Below are positions 16,539-25,516 of a DNA stretch of 64,000 nt, one piece after another. Within the stretch, counting starts at the first letter, position 1; every line of letters starts with the position of its first letter. The position numbers and the translations under genes are program-made. Under the pieces are notes generated by a model. The model was given only the letters and a program-made list of their open reading frames with translations, ran no database searches and had not been told where the DNA came from. The stretch lies in contig NZ_LQIT01000014.1 of the NCBI RefSeq assembly GCF_001499965.1, positions 1-64,000 of the forward strand, given 5' to 3'. Origin of the DNA: Mycobacterium sp. GA-2829 (lineage in GTDB: Bacteria; Actinomycetota; Actinomycetes; Mycobacteriales; Mycobacteriaceae).

Positions 16539-17569
16539 CCCTTGCGCTCGAGGTCTCGCAGGTGGCGCCGCCGCCGGGCTGGTCGCGGATCGTGCTGCTG
16601 GCCGCGGTGGCGGTCTGGGCGGTGACCGTGGTGGCGTTGTTCCGTCTGGATGACGTTCGGATGGAGCGGCGCGTGTATTGGATCGGCATCCTGGGCGGCG
16701 GGGCGTTGGGTGTAATCGCGTTGCAGCACCGCGGGATTGGTACCTCCGTGGCGGCGTTCGCGGTCATTACGGCGATCGCGGTGTGGCGGGCGTACTACTC
16801 GACCGATTACCTGGTGATCGGCGGAAAGGTTCGGTCACTGACCCGCATACGGGGCGACCGTACCGTACGGCATGAGTCGTACGGCGGCATTTCCGCGGCC
16901 GCGTTCTGGTGGCTCATGGTCGTCCTCGCCGCCATCGCTGCCGCAAATGTGCTGCCGAATGGTTGGACGGCCAACGGCATTGCCGCGGTCAGCGCGGTTT
17001 CGGTCGTCTCCGCCGGGATTGGGTTTACGGACGGCCGAGAAAAGGCGCCACCGGTGCGGCGCCAGTACCTGCAGGCGGTGGTGTTCGCGGCGCTGGCGAT
17101 CCCAGCGTGGGGTATCCCTGTCGCGGCGTACGTGTTGCTGTACGGACTGCGGGACTCATCGGTCGAACTCCGCGATGTCACCTTCCGCTATGCCACCGAC
17201 GGTCCCGACGTGCTTCGTGGTGTCAGCGTTCGAGTCGAGCCCGGCACGGTCACCGCCGTGATCGGCACGTCAGGATCGGGCAAATCTACTCTCGTGCGCC
17301 TGATCTCCCGCTTCTTCGATGTCACCGGGGGCGCGGTGCTGGTCGGCGGCGTCGATGTCCGTTCGATATCCGAGCAGCGGCTGGCCGGACAGATCGGGCA
17401 GATCTTTCAGGACACCTACCTGTTCCAGGGAACCGTCGCCGACAACATCCGGATCGGCAAGCCGGACGCCACCGACGACGAAATCCTCGCCGTCGCGCAA
17501 CGCGCGGGGTCACCGATATCATCGAACGGCTACCGGATGGCCTGGACACCGCGGTGGGCGAGGGCGTAG
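16535..17569 (+). CDS. Chimeric ORF: multi-TM immunity-like protein joined to a truncated ABC ATPase
   Basis: 344 codons from GTG 16535, overlapping the effector stop as GTGA. Residues 1-205 form a polytopic membrane protein with six or seven hydrophobic segments (IVLLAAVAVWAVTVVAL to YVLLYG), consistent with an immunity protein against a pore former. From about 17155 the sequence changes abruptly to an ABC-exporter nucleotide-binding domain (SSVELRDVTFRYATDGPDVLRG) with a Walker A (GTSGSGKST). No exporter permease domain precedes it. The frame then runs off at a frameshift near 17510. I read this as a recombination junction that truncated the immunity-like gene and fused it to foreign DNA. 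Whether the fusion product is functional is unknown. Confidence 0.65.
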   Translation: MTLALEVSQVAPPPGWSRIVLLAAVAVWAVTVVALFRLDDVRMERRVYWIGILGGGALGVIALQHRGIGTSVAAFAVITAIAVWRAYYSTDYLVIGGKVRSLTRIRGDRTVRHESYGGISAAAFWWLMVVLAAIAAANVLPNGWTANGIAAVSAVSVVSAGIGFTDGREKAPPVRRQYLQAVVFAALAIPAWGIPVAAYVLLYGLRDSSVELRDVTFRYATDGPDVLRGVSVRVEPGTVTAVIGTSGSGKSTLVRLISRFFDVTGGAVLVGGVDVRSISEQRLAGQIGQIFQDTYLFQGTVADNIRIGKPDATDDEILAVAQRAGSPISSNGYRMAWTPRWARA

Positions 17570-17901
17570 TCCGACTGTCCGGTGGTGAGCGCCAACGTAT
17601 CTCGATTGCGCGTGGGTTGGCCGAAGATGCTCCGATCCTCCTGGTCGACGAAGCCAACGCGGCCCTGGACGTGGAGAACCAGGCGCTGATCGCCGAAACA
17701 CTCGAGAGCCTGCGCGGACAACGGACCGTGATCGTCATCGCCCATCAACTCTCGACGATCCGGATGGCCGACCAGGTCATCGTCGTCGAGGATGGCCGGA
17801 TTGTCGAGCGTGGGTCGCACGAGCAGTTGGAGCAGCTCGGTGGCCGCTACGCGCAGTTCATCGATCGGCGTTATGCGGCCAAGGGGTGGCGCATCGCCTG
17901 A
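17155..17901 (+). pseudogene. ABC exporter ATP-binding domain, 5' truncated and frameshifted
   Basis: The first half is in the 16535 frame, with Walker A (GTSGSGKST) and a Q-loop region (GQIFQDTYLFQGT). After a G-run near 17509-17513 the coding frame shifts: the 3' part continues with LSGGERQRISIAR, Walker B (ILLVDEANAALD) and the H-loop (VIVIAHQLSTI), ending at 17901. One missing G restores the frame. Such domains form the C-terminal half of fused permease-ATPase exporters, including siderophore exporters; here the permease half is absent. The deletion in a homopolymer could be a sequencing error, but the missing 5' half is real in this sequence. Confidence 0.8.
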
Positions 17902-17938
17902 ACGTCGGGACGCCGCACCGCCAATACTCAAGCTACAA

Positions 17939-17954
17939 TAGGTTAGTTAACCTA
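17939..17954. promoter_or_regulatory. Iron-box-like palindrome upstream of the araC remnant
   Basis: TAGGTTAGTTAACCTA is an inverted repeat (TAGGTTA / TAACCTA) with a two-base centre. The IdeR/DtxR consensus has the same half-sites with a three-base centre, so this is one base short. It lies 18 bases before the araC-like start, and the surrounding genes resemble a siderophore locus. Confidence 0.4.
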
Positions 17955-17971
17955 AGTTAGAGTGTTAAAGG

Positions 17972-18905
17972 GTGTCCTCGATGCTGGCGATGACGGAAGC
18001 CGACGTGTTGCCACTCGGAGCGAGTGCGTTCGCCGCCGAGAATCAGTTCCTGTCGCGCCCGGTCAGGCCGCACACACAGGAGTACGCCACATTGTCGGTG
18101 GTGCGCGACGGAGCCGGAGTCCAGGTATCCGGCGCAGGCGCCACCCGGATGGGCCCGGGGATGCTGATTGCGGTGCCGCCGGAAGGGTGGCACGCACTGT
18201 ATCCGGGACGGCCACATGAGCTTCACGAACCTCTACTTGTCGAGGCAGCTGATCAACGATATGGCGTGGTTCGGAGCGTTACCGAGAATCGGGCCCCTGC
18301 TGGCGCACACCTCCACGACACCCGAACCCATCGTGACGTTACAGCTCGAGCAACGAGTTGTTGGTTCGGTGCTCGACATCCTCGATCGGCTCGCGTTGCT
18401 GCCGCCGACCCACACGCTGGCGCGGATGGCGCGGTTGTTCGACCTGTTCGCGGCGTTAATGTCCGCCCTGGCGGGTGTGGAGAATCCGAATCCGATTCTG
18501 GCAGAGCCGGTTTGACAGGCGCTCAACGGGATCGACATCGGATCGTACCGCCCTGTCGTCGAACGGGCGATCGGTCTGCTTCAGGCCGAGATCGACCATC
18601 CGTGGCGGCTGGGGACGCTCGCACAGCACGTGCTGCTTTCGCCATCGCAGCTGGCCCGCGTGTTCAAGGAAGACACCGGGTGGTCACCGATGGCCTATCT
18701 CCAACATCTCAGGGCCGAGCGGATGGCTCATCTGCTCCGCACCACGAATGCGACAGTGGCCGCTGCCGGCCGCGCGGTGGGCTGGAACGACCCGAGTTAT
18801 GCGGCTCGGCGTTTCAAGACGCGCTGGATGGTGAGCCCCGACCGGTACCGCTCGCGGTTCTTCGAAACTCCCGGCGTCACCCGGAGCGCCTCAGCAGGCT
18901 GCTGA
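17972..18905 (+). pseudogene. AraC-family regulator, broken by a frameshift and a stop
   Basis: The N-terminal sensor part (ADVLPLGASAFAAENQFL to VPPEGWHALYP) is in one frame. Near 18205 the frame shifts and continues with MSFTNLYLSRQLINDMAW to NPILAEPV, then meets an in-frame TGA at 18514-18516, after which the same frame carries on to a normal AraC DNA-binding domain (LSPSQLARVFKEDTGWSPMAYLQHL, DPSYAARRFK) ending at 18905. Two separate lesions argue for a real pseudogene more than the other single-indel cases do. It lies between a broken ABC exporter and the norD gene, whose 3' end it overlaps convergently by 29 bases. Confidence 0.8.
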
Positions 18906-20634
18906 CCAGGCCTCCGGGGTCGTGTGCGGAGGCAATCGACCGCTCGATGAGTTGCGGTAGCTGTCTTCTCAGTTGGGCGTGGCTCGGGGCGCTGCCCAAC
19001 GCGAACGGTCTGTTGCCGAGATGATCTGCCAGTTCTGGCGCCATGTCGCCGTGGCACACCCACAAGACGGCCACCCTGGCTGCGGCGCACCCGTCCAACG
19101 CGTGCCTGACGTCGGTCACGGCGTGGCGGCCGATGTAGCCCGTGTCATAGGGAACACCATCGGATATCACGATGAGCAGCTTGTGCCTGGTCCCCGCGCC
19201 CTCGACCAGACGTGCGCAGCTGTGCCGGATCCCGGCTCCGATACGCGAGTATCCGGAGGGTTGCAGCGTGGCGAGGGCCTGCATCCCGCGCAACACACCG
19301 TGCTCGTTGAAGTCCTTCAACATCAAAGCACGGCACGATTCCCGGCCCATCGAGTGAAATGCCATGGCGGCCATCCGATCACCGATGTGGTGCAGCGCCG
19401 TCGCGAGAGTGGCGGCGGTTCTGATCTGTTCAGCCGCCACACTGGACGATTCCGCGGCGTGTGCCGCGCTCAGCTCCGCGGAGGATCCGGAGATGTCCAC
19501 CAGAACCATGGCGCCGAGGTCCCGACGGCGGCGCCGGACCCCGATATAGGGCCGATAGTCGTGATGGGTGCCCGGGCCGTGGTCGCTGCTGGCCGTGAGC
19601 TGGTCGGTCGCCAGGTCGACCATCGCGTCGAGATCGATCTCGTCTCCCTGGTTCTGCCTACGCACCGGGCGATGAGTGAGCCCGATCGCGGCGACCCGGC
19701 GCTCGAGGTCGGTGTCACGGCGGAGATCCCGCCTGGCGACGTGATCGGACATGTTCGTGGTGGGGCGTACTTCGTGGACGTGACACCAATTGGGACGCAG
19801 TCGTCCCTGGGCGCTGTCCCATTCCGGGTAGGTCCACCGGGCGACGACCGTGGGGCTCTTGTCGCCGGGTGTGCTGGCCTCCACCTGGTAGCGCGAGGGC
19901 TTTCCCGATGTCGGTGCGCCACTGCCGGCGCGTGCCCCCGATACTGCGATCTCGGCGCCCGCACCGTCCTGGGCTGGCCCCCCCGACCGGGTGCCCAGAA
20001 TCTTGCGAAACAGCTCGGAGACCGGATTCGAGGTGTCCAGCCCCGTGTTGTACCAGCTCAGTGCCGAGGGGATGTCCTGGCTGTGCGTCTCGTCGTCGGG
20101 CTCCGGGCCGGACTCCAGTTCGTGCGGCGTGCGGGTGAGATCGCGGCTGCCGACCCAACCCGGCGGACGCACACCGCCCCGGGCCAGAGCCCAACCGGGT
20201 CTCAGTTCACCGAGCCGCGGGTCCGTCGCCGGGGGAAGAGCCTTATCCCGCGACATGTCGAGAGATTCACGCGCACACGTGCTGTGCGCGGTGGCCGGCA
20301 GGGACAGTTCGGACCATGGCAGAAGTCGCCACGGTAGCCGCCCGGCGGTAGCGAAGCGGCTGACCTCGAGCAGCAGATACCGTCGCGCGCGGTCCGGCCG
20401 GCCGACCAGCGCCCGCAACATGTCCGGTGCCAGGCTGCCGGCAACCAATAGTGCGCTTTGGACGATCACCTCCAGACGGTGGTCTGATGCGCAACCGTCC
20501 GCTGACAGGTACAGCGTCGATCCGTCGGTGTGTGCCGAACGTCCGGCATCCGCGCTGCCGACGAGGATGCGTTGGCCGCACAACATCTCCGCCAGCGGCC
20601 CGTACCGGGTGTCCGGGTCGGCGTCCACCCTCAC
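18877..20634 (-). CDS. norD: NorD-type von Willebrand factor A protein
   Basis: 585 residues from ATG/GTG 20634, overlapping norQ as ATGA. The C-terminal VWA domain has a MIDAS motif (MVLVDISGSSAE) near residue 376, and the region ends HDPGGLVSSLLRRSG. NorD/CbbO-type proteins pair with a MoxR/CbbQ AAA+ ATPase to remodel or metallate a partner enzyme, classically nitric oxide reductase or Rubisco, and in some actinobacteria monooxygenases. No such target enzyme is encoded nearby. The gene is intact while several neighbours are broken. Confidence 0.8.
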   Translation of the reverse strand: MRVDADPDTRYGPLAEMLCGQRILVGSADAGRSAHTDGSTLYLSADGCASDHRLEVIVQSALLVAGSLAPDMLRALVGRPDRARRYLLLEVSRFATAGRLPWRLLPWSELSLPATAHSTCARESLDMSRDKALPPATDPRLGELRPGWALARGGVRPPGWVGSRDLTRTPHELESGPEPDDETHSQDIPSALSWYNTGLDTSNPVSELFRKILGTRSGGPAQDGAGAEIAVSGARAGSGAPTSGKPSRYQVEASTPGDKSPTVVARWTYPEWDSAQGRLRPNWCHVHEVRPTTNMSDHVARRDLRRDTDLERRVAAIGLTHRPVRRQNQGDEIDLDAMVDLATDQLTASSDHGPGTHHDYRPYIGVRRRRRDLGAMVLVDISGSSAELSAAHAAESSSVAAEQIRTAATLATALHHIGDRMAAMAFHSMGRESCRALMLKDFNEHGVLRGMQALATLQPSGYSRIGAGIRHSCARLVEGAGTRHKLLIVISDGVPYDTGYIGRHAVTDVRHALDGCAAARVAVLWVCHGDMAPELADHLGNRPFALGSAPSHAQLRRQLPQLIERSIASAHDPGGLVSSLLRRSG

Positions 20635-21422
20635 CCGACCGGTTCGGGCACGAAGAACGTGTCCACGATCTGCATGAGTGCCTCGACGGCCTCGTCATCG
20701 TCGGAAAGCACCTCGACGATGCTGTGTTTCAGGGCAATTCGGGTCTCCACCCCGGCCATCATCAAGTGCGCGGCCGCCACCAAAGTGCGGGTGCCCGCAA
20801 CTTCGGCCAACCCGAGTTGATGCTGTCGGCGAATTGCGGTAGCGACGGCGACCAGCCGCTCGGCCGGTTCCCGTGGCAACCCGGTCTCCGTCGCGACCAC
20901 CGAGGTCTCGGTTTCGTTGGGCAGGTAGTTCAGCCCGATCGCCACCATGCGTTGGCGCAGCGAGGGTTTGAGCTGTTTGAGCACGCTCTGGTAGCCAGGG
21001 TTATAGGACACCACCAGTCCGAATCCCGGTGCGGCCGACAGCTCTTCACCGGTGCGCTCGATGGTCAGCGCCCGCCGGTGATCGGTGAGTCCGTGGATCA
21101 CGGTGAGGGTGTCGCTTCGGGCCTCGACCACCTCATCCAGATAGCAGATGGCCCCTTCCCGCACGGCACGTGTCAACGGACCATCCTGCCAGACGGTCGA
21201 ACTGCCTTCGAGCAGGAATCTGCCGAGGAGATCGGCAGCGGAAAGATCGTCATGGCAGGCCACGCTGATCAGCGGACGTCCGACTGCGTGGGCCATGGCT
21301 TCCACAAATCGTGTCTTCCCGCATCCGGTGGGACCTTTCAGCAGGATCGGCAGGCCGGCGTCGTAAGCGGCGCGGAAGACTTCGTCCTCGCGTTCGGCAG
21401 GTACATAGAATGGCCGCGTCAA
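20631..21422 (-). CDS. norQ: NorQ/CbbQ-type AAA+ ATPase
   Basis: 263 residues. Walker A (LLKGPTGCGKTRFVEAMA) near residue 35, Walker B (AICYLDEVVEA) near residue 97 and a sensor-1 Asn in VVSYNPGYQSVL near residue 140 identify the CbbQ/NirQ/NorQ/GpvN branch of MoxR ATPases. It acts with the NorD partner encoded next, with overlapping stop and start. The AveC-like gene lies 43 bases upstream on the same strand, so the three probably form one operon transcribed from the 22535-22560 operator region. Confidence 0.85.
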   Translation of the reverse strand: MTRPFYVPAEREDEVFRAAYDAGLPILLKGPTGCGKTRFVEAMAHAVGRPLISVACHDDLSAADLLGRFLLEGSSTVWQDGPLTRAVREGAICYLDEVVEARSDTLTVIHGLTDHRRALTIERTGEELSAAPGFGLVVSYNPGYQSVLKQLKPSLRQRMVAIGLNYLPNETETSVVATETGLPREPAERLVAVATAIRRQHQLGLAEVAGTRTLVAAAHLMMAGVETRIALKHSIVEVLSDDDEAVEALMQIVDTFFVPEPVG

Positions 21423-21465
21423 GATCGTGTGCTCCTCATGTCATGCGGTGGCGATGTGAACTGCG

Positions 21466-22509
21466 TCATCGTGTCGGTCCGGAGCCGGGCAATGGTATCG
21501 GCACATCCGGTGACGGGCAGGCGTAGTCGGTCCCGGCCCCGCATTGTTCGGCGACGAAGTAGCTGGGGATGTCGCTGGGCATCGGGCCGGCCTGGAACGT
21601 TGTCCAGATCATCGCCACGTTGTAGACGGCGTAAACGATGTTCATGAATGCCACAACCGCGAGAATCCGGATGACCGGCTGCCACGTCACGCTCTGTATG
21701 CGGTCGACACCGCGCTCGATGAAGGTGTGCCCCTTGTCATCCCGGAAGTAGAGCAGCATCCCCGCGGCGGCCCACACCGGCCCCCACAACAGTGACTCGT
21801 AGATGGGGAACTGCCAGCGTGTCCCGGCGAAAAGTGACCATGAGTGGATGGTCGTCGGGTACGCGTAGAGGCCGAACCGGATGAAGATGACCTCGACGAT
21901 CAGATCGAGGACCATGGCGGCCCCGACGCCGGTTGCCACAAGTCCGGCCACCGGCATATCGGGAAAGCGTCTCTTGGTGCGCCGCATGACCGTCGCGACG
22001 AACAGGCCGGCCAGCAAGATGCCGTAGATATAGGCCGAACCCATGCACAGCAGTGGCTCTGGCAGTCTGGATGCGGTCGGGTTGATGGCACCGGGCAAGA
22101 AGCCGGTCCAGCTGCTCATGTTGACGAAGTGCGCATTGTAGAAGAAACCAGGTCTGCCCCAACTGATTCCGGGATCCTGCCACCACAGTGTGGCGAAGGC
22201 GATCATCAGGATCGCTTCCAACGACAGTCGGCCCTCGCGCCGGGACGACCTCCACGCGATGATGATCATCACGATCGCGAGGATGACTCCACCGATCTCC
22301 ATGACCCGGATTGCGATCAGTGTGTGCGTCGGCACCGGGTCCGGTCCGACCGCGGCCGGACGGAACTCCGCGGAGGTGATCCAGCGAGTCAGCACCCACG
22401 CTTCCAGCAGCAGGAAAAGACCGCCGAGGACAGCCAGCCAGACGATCGGTCGGGGTGGTTTGGCGATGAAGCCTTTGCTCAACTCCTGGGGCGCAAGGGT
22501 GTTTGCCAT
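21466..22509 (-). CDS. AveC-like (spirocyclase family) membrane protein
   Basis: 347 residues with about seven or eight hydrophobic segments. Features typical of actinobacterial AveC-like proteins include ATLWWQDPGISWGRPGFFYNAHFVNMSSW near residue 110, a SLFAGTRWQFPIYESLLWG segment near residue 225 and a soluble C-terminal tail (EQCGAGTDYACPSPDVPIPLP). AveC itself is a spirocyclase/dehydratase in avermectin synthesis, but the many mycobacterial relatives have no proven reaction. It is the first gene of the aveC-norQ-norD operon and diverges from tetR. A membrane component whose activity needs the NorQ/NorD chaperones is one possibility. Confidence 0.65.
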   Translation of the reverse strand: MANTLAPQELSKGFIAKPPRPIVWLAVLGGLFLLLEAWVLTRWITSAEFRPAAVGPDPVPTHTLIAIRVMEIGGVILAIVMIIIAWRSSRREGRLSLEAILMIAFATLWWQDPGISWGRPGFFYNAHFVNMSSWTGFLPGAINPTASRLPEPLLCMGSAYIYGILLAGLFVATVMRRTKRRFPDMPVAGLVATGVGAAMVLDLIVEVIFIRFGLYAYPTTIHSWSLFAGTRWQFPIYESLLWGPVWAAAGMLLYFRDDKGHTFIERGVDRIQSVTWQPVIRILAVVAFMNIVYAVYNVAMIWTTFQAGPMPSDIPSYFVAEQCGAGTDYACPSPDVPIPLPGSGPTR

Positions 22510-22534
22510 GAGCGTCTCCTCGATCGGATGCCTG

Positions 22535-22560
22535 CAAACTGTACAGGGGTGTACAGTTTG
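22535..22560. promoter_or_regulatory. TetR-type operator between aveC-like and tetR
   Basis: CAAACTGTACA and TGTACAGTTTG are perfect 11-bp inverted repeats around GGGG. The site lies 26 bases from the aveC-like start and 37 bases from the tetR start, so binding could control both divergent units. Confidence 0.8.
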
Positions 22561-22596
22561 TGGTCAATGGGTTCCAACCGCGATGCGAGGTGACCG

Positions 22597-23157
22597 ATGG
22601 CGCGCAGGGGAGTGGCGTCCTATTACGACGCGGCGTTCGAAATACTGGATCGGCAGGGTACTTCCGGTCTCACGGCCTCCGCAGTGTGCGAACACATGGC
22701 CATCACCCGGGGCGCGTTCTACCACCATTTCGACAACTTCGACGAATTCGTCGACGGGCTGCTGTGTCACTGGGAGCTTCAGTACAGCCACGAACTGATC
22801 AACGAGAGTGTGCACATCGGTGATTTGCGGGTGATGCTGAAGCGCGAAGCGGAAATGGCGTCCACGCTGCGGCACGGCGCCGAGGTTGCGCTGCGTGCCT
22901 GGAGTGCAACCGATTCCCGGGTGGCGCGTGCCCAGCGGCGGGTCGACCGGATCCGCTATGACGGTCTGCGTTCGGCATTCGAGGGCCACGGCATCCCGGC
23001 GGGAAGATCGGCCACGTACGCCGATCTGGCACTTGCGACATTGATCGGGGCGCAGATGCGGCGTCTGTCGGGCGAGCGGATCAGAACGATTTTCGAGGAG
23101 TTCAGCGAACTGGTGCTCGGGGCGGCGCAACATCGTGATGCGGTCGAGACGGCGTAG
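22597..23157 (+). CDS. TetR-family transcriptional regulator
   Basis: 186 residues from ATG 22597. The N-terminal HTH (LDRQGTSGLTASAVCEHMAITRGAFYHHFDNFDEFVDGLL) is canonical for TetR. The C-terminal ligand-binding part is helical (LKREAEMASTLRHGAEVALRAW). It is divergent from the aveC-norQ-norD operon, with a perfect palindrome between them, and so most likely represses that operon and itself in response to an unknown ligand. Confidence 0.9.
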   Translation: MARRGVASYYDAAFEILDRQGTSGLTASAVCEHMAITRGAFYHHFDNFDEFVDGLLCHWELQYSHELINESVHIGDLRVMLKREAEMASTLRHGAEVALRAWSATDSRVARAQRRVDRIRYDGLRSAFEGHGIPAGRSATYADLALATLIGAQMRRLSGERIRTIFEEFSELVLGAAQHRDAVETA

Positions 23158-23196
23158 GTGCGCACCGGTGCGTCCTCGGGTGCCACTCCGGCGTGG

Positions 23197-23929
23197 TCAC
23201 TGGGGTGTGCCGACGGCGCGGGCAAGTTGCTCCGGATCAACCGGAACCGCGGTGCCCGAACGCACCTCGACCCAGTGGCGGCGCTGAAAGTCGTTCAGCG
23301 CGTCGATCACGACGGGTTCCGGGCTCCCTACCAGATCTGCCAGTTCGGCAGTACTCAGGTTCGGCACCGTCGCCCTACCGCCGACGTCCGTGCCGAATCG
23401 TGCGGCAAAATCGCACAATTGACGTGCCACCCGAACATGCACGTCGATCACCCGCTGGTCGGCGAACTGATCGTGCCGGCGCTTGAGTTGGCGTTAACTG
23501 CAGAAGCAGGTACGCGGCCGTCGGACGCTGGGCCATCCACCGGCGGATCGCCCCGCGGTCCAGCCATCCCGCGTCGACCTGACCGACAGCGGTGACGGTG
23601 CTCGTCCGGGGCCCGGGGTCGAAGACCGACAGTTCGCCGATGATATCGCCGGGCCCGGCAAAGGCCACCAGGTTGCTCCGGCCCCCGACACCGCGCTTGC
23701 TGACTTTGACCAGGCCGGTCTGACTCACGTAGACCCGGTCGCCGGGGAGCCGTTCGGTGAAGATCTGCTCACCGGGCCGGAACCGCTGCGGATGCAGCAG
23801 ATCCAACAGCACCTCGGCCTCACCGAGCTCGTCGTCACCCACACTCGGCGGCCACCGGAACTGTCCGCGCCCGACGCCGGCCTTGTCCGAATCAGCTGCG
23901 GTCGAATGGATGTGATGATCGTCGGCCAT
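23197..23929 (-). pseudogene. Crp/Fnr-family regulator, frameshifted
   Basis: The N-terminal cyclic-nucleotide-type domain is read from 23929 (EVLLDLLHPQRFRPGEQIF, FAGPGDIIGELSVFDPGPRTSTV, YLLLQLT). Near 23500 the frame shifts. The correct continuation is RQLKRRHDQFADQRVIDVHV, leading to the winged HTH (VPNLSTAELADLVGSPEPVV) and the stop at 23197. A two-base loss restores the family pattern. Mycobacterial Crp-like regulators are about 225 residues, which fits the repaired length. As written it would give a truncated protein without a DNA-binding domain. Confidence 0.8.
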
Positions 23930-24018
23930 CGGTTAACCTCGGCGTGGAGCGCCGCTTCGCATGATGACCCATCATCCCACGAACTGACGCCGCGGGAGGT
24001 AGATACGGGGTGGCCGAT

Positions 24019-24223
24019 CTAGAGGTACTCGGAACCGCCGTCGACGTTGAACAGCACCCCGTTGACGTAGCCGGCGCGCTCGGAGACCAGGAATGTGATG
24101 GCATCGGCGATGTCATCCGGGCTGCCAGCCGGGTTCCCCAGGTGGCGTGGTGCCAGCCGGCGTTGGCATCGATGAAATAGTCCTCTTCGCTGCCACCGGT
24201 CTCGGCCATCCACCGCTGGGACT
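24019..24223 (-). pseudogene. 3' remnant of a short-chain dehydrogenase, cut by the IS3 element
   Basis: The minus strand encodes NPAGSPDDIADAITFLVSER and AGYVNGVLFNVDGGSEYL, a textbook SDR C-terminus, ending near 24019. Upstream, in another frame, WMAETGGSEEDYFIDANAGWHHAT continues the same protein, so one base is missing near 24140. The coding sequence stops at the IS3 left end (24224). The 5' part of the gene is not found beyond the right end of the IS. Confidence 0.75.
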
Positions 24224-24289
24224 TGACCCCGTGTGTTGGACACGTTCAATCCCAGGAATGTCCTGGGGGAAGCGAGATGATCCAACCCG

Positions 24290-24622
24290 ATGGCAAGGAA
24301 AAATTACCCCTATGAGTTCAAGCGTGACGCGGTCGCGCTGTACCGGGACACCGAGGGCGCGACGATCACGCAGATCGCTGCCGAGCTCGGTGTCAGCGAG
24401 GCGACGCTCTCGGCGTGGTGCAAGTCGGCCGGGGTGCCGATTCGGCACCGCCGCGGTGTCGTCGTGGCCGAGCCTGCGCTAGGGGCGGAGAGCCCTGAGC
24501 AGGAGCTGGCCCGCCTCCGCAGCGAGGTCAAGGCGTTGCGCGCCACCGAGGCTCGGTTGTCCACCGAGCGTGACATCTTGCGTTCGGCGGCGAAGTATTT
24601 CGCCGGGGAGACGAATTGGTGA
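24290..24622 (+). CDS. IS3-family transposase OrfA
   Basis: 110 residues from ATG 24290. An HTH of the IS3 OrfA type (FKRDAVALYRDTEGATITQIAAELGVSEATLSAWCKSAG) is followed by a leucine-zipper-like coiled coil (PEQELARLRSEVKALRATEARLSTERDILRSAAKYF). It recognises the IS ends and normally forms the OrfAB fusion by -1 frameshifting. It appears intact. Confidence 0.9.
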   Translation: MARKNYPYEFKRDAVALYRDTEGATITQIAAELGVSEATLSAWCKSAGVPIRHRRGVVVAEPALGAESPEQELARLRSEVKALRATEARLSTERDILRSAAKYFAGETNW

Positions 24623-25516
24623 GCCGCTTCCAGTTCGTCGCCGACCACACCTGCACGCCTTCGAGGTGAAGTGGCTCTGCGCCGTCGTCGAGGTTGCGCG
24701 TTCGTCGTTCTACGCCTGGTTGGCCGGTGCTGACGGTCGAGCGGCCCGCCAGGCCGCTGACGAGGCGCTGGGCGCCCGTATCCGCACCGTCCACGACGAG
24801 GACAACACCTACGGGGCGCCGCGGATTACCGCCGAGCTCAACGACGGTGTTCCCGACGGTGAGCGGGTCAACCACAAGCGGGTGGCCCGGGTGATGCGCA
24901 GCGCGGGGATCGCCGGCTATCGCCGCCGACGGCGGGTCCAGCCGACCGTGGCGGACCCGGCCAGCCAGAAGGTCCCCGACCTGCTCAAACGCGACTTCAC
25001 CGCCGCGCAGATCAACACCCGCTACGTCGGTGACAACCTACTTGCCAGTGGCGACCGGCGGCAACCTGTACCTGGCCACGGTGATCGACTGCTGTTCACG
25101 GCGAGTCGCCGGGTGGGCGATCGCCGATCACATGCGCACCGAACTGGTCACCGATGCGCTCAAAGCCGCTGCTGCACTGCGGGGTTCACTAGCCGGTGCA
25201 ATATTCCATGCAGATCATGGAATTCAGTACACCTCAAGGGATTTCGCGAACCTCTGCCGCGATCTGGGGGTCACCCAGTCGATGGGCGGGGTGGGGTCAA
25301 GTGCCGATAACGCGTTGGCCGAATCGTTCAACGCCGCCCTCAAACGCGAGATCCTGCAAAACCGTGACTGCTGGCCACACGGCGGCCTGCCGCCGCGAGG
25401 TCTTCCGGTGGCTGGCCCGCTACAACACCACACGACGGCACTCCTACTGCCGTCATTCCAGCCCCGCCACCTACGAAAGGAACCTGACGCCAGCTACGCT
25501 GCCCGAAGCCGCATAA
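24619..25516 (+). pseudogene. IS3-family transposase OrfB, three frameshifts
   Basis: It starts at GTG 24619 (VSRFQFVADH) and shifts almost immediately to HAFEVKWLCAVVEVARSSFYAW, then runs to NTRYVGD. A second shift near 25035 leads to TYLPVATGGNLYLATVIDCCSRR, containing DDE-domain residues (VIDCCSRR, HADHGIQYTS). A third near 25375 leads to AACRREVFRWLARYNTTRRH and the stop at 25516. All the pieces of a normal IS3 OrfB are present, so the frameshifts are recent or sequencing errors. As written the element cannot transpose by itself. Confidence 0.85.
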
